Part shown: positions 35,901 through 47,800 of the stretch, in pieces
Numbering within the stretch: position 1 is the stretch's first letter
Layout: every line of letters starts with the position of its first letter
Assembly (NCBI GenBank): GCA_947172415.1
Contig: OX359197.1
Span: forward strand, 4,216,001 to 4,280,000
DNA from: Chondrosia reniformis
Taxonomy: Eukaryota > Porifera > Demospongiae > Chondrillida > Chondrillidae
Direction: 5' to 3'
DNA: 64,000 bases
The notes under the pieces: model-generated
Told to the model about the DNA's origin: nothing
The model's database searches: none
Seen by the model: the letters and a program-made list of their open reading frames with translations, nothing else
Made by a program: the position numbers and the translations under genes

Positions 35901-38152
35901 TGTTTTTACACACACATGTACATCTACGTACATCATCACTACACATGCCAGCATGTTTGTGGTGTTTACCATCATCATCAAATATGTTGACAGTTAGAGT
36001 GTTAGGCTCTCCTGCAATGATTCCTGTAGTTCCAAAAGGTGTAAGAAGAAAGCAAATAAAACTCTCAGTTGATTCACTAATAAAATCATCCAGAATGTCT
36101 ATTTCAAATTCTGAGGATACAGTCTCTTCTCTATCAAAATCATTAAATGTAACTCTACTGCGACTGAAACTGTAATCCGCTCCATCTATATGTATGGAAA
36201 AAAAGAACAATCAAGCAATTATTACTACTTATATTATTTCCATACTAAATATAGATGTATGTAGATAGAAGAGATGTTCGTACATACTTATAGCTTGTGG
36301 TGGATCTACTTCATTGCATTGTATAGAAATTGGGAATTCTCTGTTATATGCGCCATATGAATTCAGGGCTAAAGTCACAGGTCCATCTGGCTCTCGGGTT
36401 GACACAGTACCATTCATAAAAGAGACTTGAACCACTAAAAGTACAAGGATGATAAAACACTACATTAAAGGTCAAAAACCTTTCACTATTTTACTGCCTA
36501 TATTAAATGAAATTAAATTAGAAAAATACCATTAGTATCTAGAATGGAGATTTGCAATGAATCTGGAGATCCTTTTTGAATGTTTGTATTTCCAACTGGT
36601 AAATCAAAAGTCACTCTCAAATTTTCTGTGCCTTCCCAAACTCCATCCTTTACCATTGCTATTCTAACAGCTGAAGACATCGTGCGGCCTACTACAAAGT
36701 CAGCACTTCTGTCAATAGGTAGAAAGTCCTGAAATTCCACTAAACAATTAAATTAAATGCAGTAAAGAGATATAAGAAATTAAGATGGAAAACAAGTATT
36801 TTTACAGACAACTTACTTGCTGTCATAGATGTAAATGTGAGGTTGCAAGTAAAGTTTTCACGAAAAATACCAGAAACCACTAGGTTGATTGTCAAGAGCG
36901 TATTTTCTTGTTTTTGAATCCTAGCCTTTGAGAAGAAAACCTTAACTTGATCTATTGGATATATACAGACCACATATAATTGACTGGAGAAAGAAAATAT
37001 AAAATACCATTTTGAACATGTGCTTGGCTCTATTTTTTCATTTCAATATTTTCTACATTGGATCTGGCTATATGTAGTGGAAGTCGAGATAATGAACATT
37101 ATTCATTATTCTATGGTCCAAACTCGATCTCGCGATGCTAAAAATATTTTAACGCATTCAGTAGGTACCTACATTCAAATAATTTGAACCATTGTTCTAT
37201 GCCTCGCTGTTGTCTCTTTAGGTTGTAGGGTAGATAGTATTTTAACTTAGCTACTTAGCTGACCCAAAATATAGATATTATTATTATTATTAATAATAAT
37301 AATAATAATAATAGGGTAGATAGTATTTTAACTTAGCTACTTAGCTGTCCCAAAATATAGATATGGCCCTAAACGGCTACTAAATATTTCTTTGACATAC
37401 TAGGCAATCTCGATTAGAATCCCTAAGGTGACGGAAACAGTTAACCTCGCTCGGTAGCTCGGTAGTTAGCATTTCAAGAATACGTATAATCTAACTGAGG
37501 TTTTACTGTTTATATTGTGCAGTGTACATACGATGAGAAAGTCCTTATAATGATATTCACAGTAGTAACTAAGCATTGTCCTTTAATGATATTCATTTTT
37601 TCTGTTTCCACTACAGACAGCCGATGGTCAAAGCCACGTAAACAACGAAATGGTTTCCTTACATAGACTACAAATGGACTAAAAATGGGATTGTACAGTG
37701 TCTGTAGGATTCTGTTATAACTGGTAGTTTTCGTATTGCTCTGAATTCTAAGCCTAGGGATGCTGGACTAAAGGTTTTTACTGAGAATTATATATTATAT
37801 AGCCTATAGCTAAACCATAAATTAACGAGAATGATCTATGGCTATAAATCACATAGCTAATGTCAAATTAAGCAACTAAGCATATGCATGCCAACTCGAT
37901 GTAGACCAAAGAGCTAATTAGTTACAAATAGTTTAACAAAAACCTTTAGTCATTGAAGGTATAATACAATTTATGATCGCCAGTTATTATTATTCAGTTA
38001 GACGATCAGAATAGATTTAACTCGAAAAATGAAGCCAATTCATGATGTGCCCGACAAAACATCTAACCATCTTGGCTGCTTCCAAAGGAGATGCAAGCCC
38101 AGAAAATGAGAAGTCCGGCAACAACTTGAACACTCCCACGATGTAGAAACAT
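23972..38152 (-). CDS. Secreted protein of ten Calx-beta domains (22 exons)
   Basis: Exons: 38152-38068, 36951-36817, 36739-36530, 36434-36288, 36185-35970, 35851-35687, 35593-35366, 34587-34414, 33565-33341, 32240-32103, 31977-31765, 31512-31366, 30135-29929, 29785-29642, 29106-28894, 28738-28589, 26496-26290, 25747-25601, 25545-25315, 24529-24512, 24405-24268 and 24180-23972. They total 3747 nt (1248 residues). All introns are phase 1. Exon 1 encodes a signal peptide (MFLHRGSVQVVAGLLIFW...). Each Calx-beta domain uses an N-half exon of 135-174 nt and a C-half exon of 207-231 nt; the C-halves end in DDDG, DDDN or similar calcium-site motifs. An 18-nt microexon precedes domain ten. The protein stops at IIEDDNLC with no membrane helix. 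It is probably an extracellular calcium-binding matrix or surface protein. Intron 16 carries a 1.7-kb insertion. Confidence 0.9.
26640..28370. other. Unclassified interspersed insertion in intron 16
   Basis: This stretch is clearly richer in G and C than the rest of the intron and has a different word composition. I could not assign a protein family in either direction (a minus-strand frame near 26681-26896 has no recognised motif), nor terminal repeats. It is probably an old transposable-element insertion. The limits are approximate. Confidence 0.4.
28388..28562. repeat. (TCTA)n microsatellite with interspersed TTCGTTTGTCCA
   Basis: Repeats of CTATCTATCTAT are broken at intervals by ATATTCGTTTGTCCATC, giving a compound higher-order tandem array just downstream of the domain-8 exon in the Calx-beta gene. 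Confidence 0.9.
30545..31235. other. Intron 12 segment bounded by poly(G) runs
   Basis: Within the 1.2-kb intron between exons 30135-29929 and 31512-31366 there are two runs of nine or more G (near 30558 and 31117) and a C-rich patch near 31222-31250. No exon or coding potential is seen. The runs could form quadruplex structures on one strand or mark the ends of an unrecognised insertion. Confidence 0.4.
32755..32990 (+). repeat. Dispersed repeat family R1, copy 1
   Basis: It starts near GTGCAAGTTACAATATACTA and ends near GACAAAGTCTGCATATAAAA. An inverted full copy is at 40135-40385, and shorter end fragments are at about 38605-38650 and 45786-45850. The copies share AT-rich cores plus TCATATGGCTCCAAGAAAGG and GGCCTCC.TTTGTTAGAAAA. 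It is non-coding, probably a small DNA-transposon derivative; here it lies in intron 9 of the Calx-beta gene. Confidence 0.75.
33755..34080. repeat. Copy of a repeat shared with 57690-57900
   Basis: The segment around ATATCTCGTAGAAAACGTTTT, TTACATAGTATTAGTA and GACGCTAAGGAAGA is matched, in opposite orientation, near 57720-57870. It sits in the intron between exons 34587-34414 and 33565-33341. It is followed at 33990-34075 by short TATCAGGCTATGATATGGAT repeats. Non-coding. Confidence 0.6.
34770..35100 (+). mobile_element. Short interspersed element carrying a hammerhead motif (copy 2)
   Basis: It lies in an intron of the ten-domain Calx-beta gene, antisense to it. It shares the ribozyme and flanking strings (GAAACCACAAGCG, GATAAGCAGA) with copy 1 at 11260-11510. 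No reading frame is present. The ends are estimated from where the similarity and sequence style change. Confidence 0.6.
34918..34967 (+). ncRNA. Type I hammerhead ribozyme motif with complete catalytic core
   Basis: Stem I is ACCACA (34920-34925) with TGTGGT (34959-34964). It is followed by CTGATGA, stem II GCCC/GGGT (the outer pair is G-U) with loop TAAAGT, GAAA, a single-pair stem III C-AGCT-G and the cleavage triplet GTC ending at 34958. All core nucleotides of the hammerhead consensus are present. A one-pair stem III makes a monomer weak; the palindromic CAGCTG would let two transcripts pair as a dimeric hammerhead, as known for hammerheads in animal retroelements. Transcription of this strand would be needed for activity. 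Confidence 0.87.
37226..37364. repeat. 50-bp direct duplication flanking an ATT/AAT repeat
   Basis: AGGGTAGATAGTATTTTAAC and the next about 30 bases occur twice (about 37226-37276 and 37313-37363), separated by a run of ATT units that turns into AAT units and so forms a perfect palindrome. It lies in intron 1 of the Calx-beta gene. Confidence 0.85.
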
Positions 38153-39456
38153 GCCTTCTTTTGGAGTGCAGGTAATCCTTACAGGCAAAACTGAGACGAT
38201 TGTTTTCGATGTAGGTCTGGTTATCGTAACAGTTACTCAATCACTTCACTTCATATAGACCCGACACTGCAGAGTGGAGGGTGATAGACTGTTTGGTCCT
38301 AATAGCAACGTGGTAATTGACCGCAAGATATAGGCTTTGACCGACTGCTACAGAATTTGTATCTCTACTAAGCAAATATACGAACTGATATATATTGCTG
38401 ATCTGGTAACCAGCTCCCAGTGCAGTCACCTAGCTAGATGGTAAAAATCGTCAATGCTTATATAAGGAAGTAATTAAGGCGTGCAGAGAACTCACAACTT
38501 TGATTCCAATGCATGCAGCTGAGTTATCACATAATATATACATAATTATACATATATTATATGCACATAAACAATGACTCTAATCTCATATATATAGATT
38601 ACCTTAGTATATTGTAACTTGATATATATATATATAAGTATATTTCTGAATTCTTATAAGATGATTAATCATTCTTTAAGGTTGACTTCCTTTTACAAAC
38701 AGAGTGTCAACCCTACTTTTTAGGTCAAAGGTGTGAAATATAATCTATATTACATGTGGTATATTAGTAAGCTCAACTAAATCACATGGCATGTTTAATG
38801 TAGTGGACATTAAATGTAACTTCACATACAAATTGCATTAAAAACACTTTAAATGTATATAGCTAATGTATATCTATACATACATAAATTATATGTGCAG
38901 GCTATGTACAAATGTATATATATATAAATGCATAGTTATTTTTATAGTTATATATAGGGACACCAAGATGTAGCTTAATATTCAAGTAGCAGTTCCATTA
39001 CCAATGTAAACATGATTAATGTCAGTTTTCTTCTTATTGCCAAGATTATCTTCAGCAATGACATAGTAGTCAATAAGTACATTTTCAAGTCAGTTATCTA
39101 GCAGAAATTGAGGGTATATAGTAGGATTTTAGGCCATATCAAGAGTAATGTAGTACTCTCTAAGTAGCCCGAAAAAAACATGGCGTACGTATTCAATGTA
39201 TTACGGATTAACACCTGCAGTGAATGCCTTTTTCGCTCTTCGAAACAACTTTCCCTCAATTGACATCGTACAAAAAGAAACATTAGAAGTTTAAAAGAAT
39301 CAATGACGCAAGCTCGAAGTAGTTGCAGGTCTACTTCCGGTTTTCCTCATTTTCTCCTTTTCCTCTTCTTTTTTTGCATAAACGCACAAATGGATAACTA
39401 CATCTTAAGGTCATATCGTCTAAAAATTTTAGGAACTAGGGAACAGGAACGTTTCT

Positions 39457-39556
39457 ATTTTAAAACGATTTGAGCAGAGCTATTTTAAAACGATTTGAGC
39501 AGAGCTATTTTAAAACGATTTGAGCAGAGCTATTTTAAAACGATTTGAGCAGAGAC
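39457..39556. repeat. Tandem repeat, four exact units of 25 bp
   Basis: The unit ATTTTAAAACGATTTGAGCA plus GAGCT is repeated four times with essentially no divergence, which implies recent amplification. It is non-coding and intergenic. Confidence 0.92.
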
Positions 39557-39649
39557 GGTTACTTGCGGCACGTCAGATTAGAGGAAGCTTTTTGTCGCCA
39601 TTTTTTTATTAGGAGCTCTCGGCTATCTCTTCTTTTCTTTTGACATGCA

Positions 39650-39922
39650 GTCACTAGTAAATCTGAAAAAAAGTAGCAAAGTAAGAAAGGAATCATGTGA
39701 CAAGGATAAACATACAGAAGTGGTATGTATATTACCCATACACATCACTTCCATATTTAGGCTCACCATCCCTACTTGCGGTTATCCCGATGCCCCCAAA
39801 CAATGAAGTGATGTGTATGGTTAAGTCGCTTAAATTTCAGTATATATACCACTTCTGTATGGTTATCCTTGTCACATGATCCCTTTCTTGTTTTGCTACT
39901 TTTTGCAGATTTGCTAGTGAGT
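39650..39922. mobile_element. Palindromic element with about 75-bp inverted ends (family R2)
   Basis: The left arm TCACTAGTAAATCTG... continues through ATCATGTGACAAGGATAA to ACAGAAGTGGTA; the right arm is its near-perfect reverse complement. Related sequences occur near 31590-31650, 54160-54530 and 59345-59470. There is no coding capacity, so this is a foldback or MITE-type element. Confidence 0.8.
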
Positions 39923-40134
39923 GTTGGAAGCCCTGTCATTCCTACTTGTAATTTCAATGTTTTTATTTATCTTTATATTTATTTATTTATCATTTATTAA
40001 AGTGACACATGCACATAAAAAGAGCACAAGGCCAAGCAAGGGCCCATGAGTCACTATGTCTATTAAATATTACAGTTGTAAGTTTATAATCTGGCTTGAT
40101 CAGGAACATATTGCATATATAAATGTATATATTT

Positions 40135-40385
40135 CAGATAGTCCTATGGCATTTTATATGCAGACTTTGTCCTCCATTTTCTAACAAACGGAGGCCTAAA
40201 TGAAAAATCCGTTAATTTAAAACGAGTTTTATACCCTAAATTTTATAATGATATGCCCATTTTGTTTCTAGGTCCTTTCTTGGAGCCATATGAATTATTT
40301 AATTATATTATATTATATTATATTATTTATTTATTTAGATTACCTTAGTATATTGTAACTTGCATTGTATATAGGTATGTAGGTC
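40135..40385 (-). repeat. Dispersed repeat family R1, copy 2 (inverted)
   Basis: The reverse complement matches 32755-32990 along its whole length, including the TATTATATTATA core and the AATATACTAAGGTAATCTA end. It is intergenic. Confidence 0.75.
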
Positions 40386-41115
40386 TAAATCTACCAAAAT
40401 AGAACAAAACCGTCTACATAACTAAGCATTATATAGACTTCTAGAGAAACTTTACAATGTAGAAGGCAAAGCAATTGCAATATGTTTTTATAAACTGTAA
40501 AAAAGAACTCATGATGTTATTACATATGTGTATACATACGTGCAAATGAAGTTCTAGAAAATATGCCATATAATTTATTAAACATATGCATCCCAAATAC
40601 ATATTTCTAAAGAATATCAATTCAGATATTTGCTGTTCTGCTTGTACTTAATACACTTATAAGACTTAGACTTGTAGAAGTTACCTTAGGAAAGTCCCTT
40701 TTGTTCATGTCTAAGGTTATCCAGTTGCTGACTTCTTTCAAATCTAATGAATACACCTCGTTAGCTATACTGTGTATAGGTTCTGTCCATCATTATCCTT
40801 TCTATAATTAAACTGTACTTTTGACACACCAGAATAGTCATAAATAATTATAAATGTCCAGATGTGGAATGCTCTGTGTGAGAGAAAACATTATAATGCA
40901 TACATGTGACAATCAACCATTTACAGAGCACAGTAGACAGCCAAACACGAAAAAAAGCAATTGCTGGAATTGAACACAGGTATGGATAACCACCAGTGCT
41001 CTGCCACTGACTTGCCACAGCAATGTTCTATTCATATTTCCCTATTGTGTTAACTGCAAGGTAATTATAGCCTCTAATCACACCATTTAATAATTATCAG
41101 AACAAGCTGATAGTC

Positions 41116-41320
41116 AAAGATCCAGCCCTTTCCAGTGGGTACATGGGGTTACCTTAAAAGGCTTGATCACTGGCTCTTTCAGTGGGTGGGTGGGGCTACC
41201 TTAAAATGCTTGATCACTGGCCCTTTCAGTGGGTGGGTGGGGCTACCTTAAAATACTTAATCACTGGCCCTTTCAGTGCGTGGGTGGGGCTACCTTAAAA
41301 TGCTTGATCACTGGCCACCA
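41116..41320. repeat. Tandem repeat, about four units of 47 bp
   Basis: Units begin TTGATCACTGGCCCTTTCAG and continue with GTGGGTGGGTGGGGCTACC; starts fall at about 41116, 41163, 41210, 41257 and 41304. The first unit is the most diverged. Intergenic, G-rich on the plus strand. Confidence 0.92.
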
Positions 41321-41964
41321 GGAGAGGTGGTTTAATCTACTGTACATTGATGCCTATATTATATCTGTATATACATACGTACTAGGTTTCATACTCATTT
41401 CCATGCATACAGGTTATAGTAAGTAAAACTTTCATTGTGTATATTATATATAAAAGAAACACTGTACACAAGTGTGTAACAGTCTGGAATACATAAACAC
41501 TTAACACAGTTTTCACATGAAATTAGCCACAGTGATTAGTTAGTGTGTTTATAGTCACTCAACCATATAAATAGGCTCTTATACATATATATGTACATCA
41601 GTAGCAACGACAAAAGATTTTATTTCAATATACTAGACTGAAATTGGTATATTAATAGAATATACAGTAAAGCATAGTTAGTGTTATGCAATGCATAACA
41701 TGTGCATGTTCTTACACACATACGTAGATACAGGTGTATATTTGTAATCCCATATATAGTTCTCCCATTCCGCATACACCTGGATTCCAAGGAGCACAGC
41801 ATTTTATCACAACTGCCATTATCAATCAATTGCAATTTATCACGGTAGCTTTGTAATCGGAGAATTTCACGGGAATCCGAATAAGTAAGAAGACAACACT
41901 AAGCCTCCACAGAAGAAGCAAAACTACCATTTTCGTGTACAATACTGAACAATCGTATACATAT

Positions 41965-44870
41965 ATACGTGAATCAATATACTCGCTATACAAAAAGATA
42001 AACTATACTTTCTTGCTGACACCTCGATTGCGATTCGACTCCCTACCGATCCGATCAAAAAACCTTGCTTCCGCTTCCGCTATATGCTCGGTAATCATAG
42101 TCAATATAACTAAACTACAAGAGTAACAGCTTGGAGGTTGTTCTGAAGATACTCATTATTTTGAGCTTGTTCCTCGTTTCTTATTTAAGAAACATCTAAA
42201 TCTATCAGGAATCTTTCTTGTGTCTGGTACCTATATAATAAATAATTATAATAAAATGTATGTGAAAAATCAAGAAATTTACATGTACGTATATCCTTCC
42301 TTTACGCAACACACATTTGCATATCTGGAGCGCTTGGTGATGCAACTTCCAAGTCTATTCAGACATCTCTGCCCATTAAAGGCTTGCACTCTACACTTGA
42401 ATTCTGTGGTAGTACACCTTCTTGGAATGGCCTTCTCTTGTTTGTTGTAATAGCAGGAAGCACATGTTGTAACAGGGAAGTAACCACGAGATGGATGCAC
42501 ATACTGAATGCTTCCTAGGGAAACATTAGCATCTCTAAATCAAGAAGAAATACCAGAAATGGATCTCTAGGCTTTTTCTTTTTCTTTTTAGAATTGATAA
42601 AATGGTCATCTATTTTGATAATATCCTCTCCTCCAATGCTCACTAGCAATGGAAAATGAATGGCACATTGTACAGCTATGTACTTACATGTAGCAATAAG
42701 TATTAATCTGCTCTTCATCATTCAAGTTAACACAAAGATCATGTGAACACTCTGGCATAAGTTCTGTATAATGAACAGGATACTCTTTGTAACAAAGGCT
42801 TTACTTTACACATACATTCTATCAACAGAGAGCAATTCTACAGCTAATGATTCTTACCACAGTCATCAGAAGTACATGAACGTGTTCCATCAATTAAACA
42901 GTTACTACACACATAATAAAAATACTATATACACCTCTTTTTCCTTATGTGCAAGTAAAATAAAAACAAATGAGAAGGATTGCTCATGGAGCACAAACAC
43001 TATGAAATGGGTGTGAAAGAATAGATGAGCGAAAAGCAACACAGAAAGCACTATCATCCTTAATTCTCCTTGACACAGTACCTTCAGTACATAAAATGTA
43101 CAAAAACAACATGGCAGAAGCTGCTCTTAAAGACATAAATTGCCCCAAATATATACCAGTTGTATGGATCTCAGCCTATGTAGGTATAGTTAACCATCCT
43201 TTTTCATCATTAAACTTCAGCACAGAGTTTGTAAAAGGCTATAGATCGCCTACTTACAATTCCTTTAACTTAAACATATACTCCGTTGCCAGGACAACCA
43301 CCTGTGTTTAAATTTCGTAACGGTGATATAACAAGATCGAAGCTATATACTGCATCAGCTTCTTAAATCCTGTTATATCCTTGCCCAAATATGGAAGTTG
43401 GTAAACTAAGATATTTCTTCCTGGAGGGTGGACAATTCTCCTTACATTTAGGACAGTTGGAGTAGTCAGGGCAAGAGCATACTATGAAGTCATCAGCATT
43501 TAAGCAAAAACAACCAGATGCTAGCAGAGCCATCCTAAAAGTCCCATGCACCAAATAACAATAAATGCTTCAGTGCTAAAGAGGAGACTCTAGTTCCCAT
43601 TAAGCTAGCAATAATTTACACTTATGTCGTAAGTGAAGCAGGTGTTTTCCTTATATGGAAAGATGGACAGATAGAGTGAAACATCTAATACTGGACATTC
43701 TGAAATGCAGAAAACCTCCACATATTAGACATGCTAAATGGTCCAAATAATTTGCTATAGAAACCAATATACATTCATACCTCCGGATCCATTAACAGAC
43801 ATTCCGAATGCTGACATGTTTTGTTGTAGATTAGACGAATTTAGGCTAAAATTGATATTGTTTGTTCAATTATAACACATGTGTGATTGACAGATTAATT
43901 CGTGTAAATTTCATGTTTATTAACTTAAGTATTTCATCAGCAAACAGCCTGTTGGAGGTGAAACTGTGAGGTGAAATTGTGAGGTGAAATGGTGAGATGG
44001 CAGAGTTTGTGTATACATTTTCTGTACAAAAGAATTGGCTCAGTGAAATCTTAGGCAGATTGGTGGGTTTACAAAAGAGGGAGTGGAATATTGAAGTGAC
44101 ACTATATATAAAGAGAAGGCTTACCATGTATTACACCCATCTCCAAAGGCAAAGGTTGCTCCAGGCATAAAATCTCTCCCTTTATATGGACAGGCACAGA
44201 CATCACAACATTCACCATCAGGAGCTGGTAATACTTTAGCATTTTCATCACAAGTTGGGCATGTGATTTCCTTACATGGAAAGATTCAAGAAATTTAGAA
44301 TAAGTATATTAGGTATTTATGTACAAATATGTATGTATCAGTTGTAACAGGGATATAATTATATCTCTAGCAAGACTAATATACTTACTGGACAAACAAC
44401 AACTCCCCTTTTGCAAGTACTAATGCAAAGACAAAATGTATGTTTAAATGTAAAAACATAAATAGAAATAGAGTTACCAATCTTGCATGCATGGTTCTCC
44501 AGATTTAAATCTTGTCCCATCATCCACCATAGAACCATTAGTAAGAGTACATGGTATTGCTTCAACTAATCAAAAGAAGTAGCACAAAAAACAAAGTATT
44601 TCCAGTGTGTACCATCTCCTAACCTACACTTATCATGCAATATACCAGTATATCCATCATCACATTCACACATACTGTATGAGGAAAAACACAAATACTG
44701 TACCATGCACAAGAGTAGAAAAATGTCATTCTTATTATTCTACTGGCTCTGAGGTAGAGCTACACATAGGTAAACTCATAGGGACTCTGAGATGCATAGT
44801 TGTATCCTATGATGCCTTAAAAGCCATGGGTTAAACCAGAAATACATATAGGATGCATACAGTGTATGGA
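41965..44870. repeat. Segmental duplication, copy A
   Basis: 41965-43325 matches 57955-59300, and about 43570-44870 matches about 62617-63900, both at high identity with only scattered substitutions and small indels. The two halves are separated here by only about 245 bp (which holds exon 12 of the SRCR gene), but by 3.3 kb in copy B. Exons and introns are equally similar, so the duplication is recent and genomic rather than retroposed. Confidence 0.92.
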
Positions 44871-47800
44871 AATCCATTTACTGTATTGTCTCTTTTGGGT
44901 TGTCAAAATGCATATGGCTGCTAAATTAAATGTGTGTTGTATATAGATTGTATATATACTGATTGATTTACTGTATATTTGAATGATTCATGTATGGCAT
45001 TTTTACATCTACAGTAACTTATAAGCTCATATATATACAAATTTTGGATAAATTAGTAGTGTAAGTTTGTCCTCTATATACGTACGTAAGTAGGGATGTC
45101 ACAAAAAACATTGATATCCTATTAAATGTAATACGGGTTATCACCCTAAAAATCAACCAAGAATACATTTTTGGCTTTTTAAAGCTCCCATATATAATAT
45201 AATAGTTATAATATATAATTAAAGCTCCCATATATAATTTGTAACTGCTTTGTAACACATAAGGTTGAAGCAAAATGACATGTACACATAGTAAGATACA
45301 CCAAGCACATTATATCCTATGTAGAGTAACATCACCTCCAGATAAGGCTCTCCTACTGTAAGGTCCTTGAACTCCGGCACCAAGAATTTCAGCTGCTACC
45401 CAAACATAGTAGATGGTATCTGATTGCAGTCCAGTCAATGTAGTTGATGTATCTGCAATTCCTGATCTCTTCATAGCATTAGATGGCGGATCTGTCTGAT
45501 TGCCACTATCAGTTGAATACCTAACTACATATAATATGTTGTACATTGGATCAGTTACTGCATTCCATGAAACAGTCAAGGATGTTCCATTTCCAGTTAC
45601 CATGACACTTTCAACTTGAGGCGGTGGAGGTAATACAGTTTCAGCAGGTGGAGTTTCTGTAGCAAATTATATACTACTTTTAATTATAATATACCGGTAT
45701 ACGTAGGTATTTATACCATACATATAGGAGTATAAATTAATAGGAATATATACGTATGTGTATTTAAGTTATGCATTAATTATATACAATACAAGTTACA
45801 ATATACTAAGGTAATCTACATAATATAAATAAATGAATAATACTCCTATATGTATGAAAATTTTGGTAATTTAAGCTCTGTCTTCTTTTCTTATGTTGTT
45901 TGTTCATATTTTTAATTGTCATTGTGTAGTGTTTGTTGTGATCATTATGAGAATAAAGCCTTGTTGAGCATCAGCAAGCATGAATTTACTAATTTCCTAC
46001 ATACTTGATATTCCCATTCCTGTACGTATTACTGATGAAGACCTCCTGGTTGAAATGTCCAGAATTAGTAAATTTATGTTACTGAAGTTCAACAAGGCTT
46101 TATTCTTATCCATGTGTGTACATTTTCCATGTGTACATACAGTGGAATCTTATAGCGAAATTGTTCATAGTGAATGTATAAGTATAGTGAAGTACTTTGC
46201 TGGCTAATTACACTCAAGTACACGGCACAGTGAAAGTTACTGGCAAATATATAAAATATTAAAATTACAATCAGGTACTACACAGTACAAGTTACAAATT
46301 TAAGAGGTCCAAACGACTTTATTTACAATTAATTATATAAGTACTAGTTACACATGCAGTACAAGTTACAAATATATATCCAAGTGACCCATAGCTATAG
46401 GGTAATCAGTATTTTAGATTTTGGTCACACTAGTACTGTTGCAGGCTTATATATATCAATATCTAAGTGAGGCATATATGTACGTACATATACGTACATG
46501 CTGATGAAGACATTCCATAGTCACTCATATATAATTGGATGCACTTGAAATTGTGATAATATGTATTTATTTTGATATATCTTCGCAAGACATAAGTAAA
46601 TAAATCTTCCACTTTATACATTTAGCTGTTACTCTTGAATTCGAACTTTTATATACTCGCTGGTTTTTAATTTTGTCAGAACCTTTTTAACTGCTGTTAA
46701 AACAAATCGCAAAGAAAACTACAGTGTATGACCTTTCTTAGTTTCATTGGAATTGATGCTGTTACTTACGAATATTTTTACACAATGCATGGAGAATTTT
46801 ATATGTTCCTTCAGTGTACTATATAAGTGATAATCTAACCACCATATATAGTAGTAGTATTTCTCAAACATTATAAAGTAAATACGTAAGGAAACAAATA
46901 ATTTCAGTTAAATACTTGTGGGGCTGCCTCCCTTTGCACTTGAGGTACTTAAAACCTTCTATAGTCATAATTTTAGCAATTCTGGGGCCTTAATTTAAAG
47001 CTTAAAGTTACACAAATATACTCAAAATTATACATAACAGTAGAAATAAATCTACATTTGGGTAAATCTAGACATGTAATCTTACATACCACACTATCAT
47101 ATGTATATAGTTTATGAGTTACTGACCTAGTATTACTGGATAGGCAGTGATAGAGCAGAAATCACCATACACATTACATGTGTACCCTTTCCCATGAAAT
47201 GGGTTAGATGATGAGATGTACAGTGTGCTGTCCTGTTCTGATCTAAGAGAAATCTCTCCTCTTGTTGTTACTACTCTGCTCATAGGGTCGCCAGTGAACC
47301 ATTCCTTCATTTTGTCACTCCTCTCACATTCCAACTGTATAGGTTGACTGAGGGTAGGTGTTATAGTGATAGGAGTAGTTGGATCATCAGTCCTGCCCAC
47401 TCTTATTGTATTAACTGATGATGGATTGACTATAAGGAATTTGAATTGTTCCAACTTAAATGGTACTTGTAATATAGCATACACATACGTACATGTCTGT
47501 ATTATACAACATATATAAAATACATATATACATGCATCTATATATAATATAAATATTATTTCAGTGATCACACACAAAGAAGCAATTGGTGAGAGTCACA
47601 ACCAAACACACTTGCATGGCTGCAACTGTAACAGCACATATGAAACAATGCATAGCAAGAATATTAATTTTGTCCTAATTTCATCTTATAATGTATAAGC
47701 AAGAGTACATATGAGATAGGAGTGTGCAACTTTATAATCTCACATGATACAGCATTTTCTAAAATGAATCATGAACACATTACATGTAGACATGGTAATG

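Larger units (their letters stand above)
38153..42278. other. Intergenic region rich in repeats, no clear gene
   Basis: About 4.1 kb between the start of the ten-domain Calx-beta gene and the distal 3' end of the SRCR gene. It holds a minus-strand 62-codon frame at 38241-38429 just upstream of the Calx-beta start (no recognised motif, possibly 5' untranslated), repeat R1 fragments, two tandem arrays and a palindromic element, all listed separately. A string near 39168 (CCCGAAAAAAACATGGC) is a second copy of the repeat into which the transposon at 54752 inserted. Confidence 0.5.

Noticed and set aside
39457-39556. Regular repeat as a CRISPR-like array
   Set aside because: Units are directly adjacent with no spacers, and the DNA is eukaryotic.
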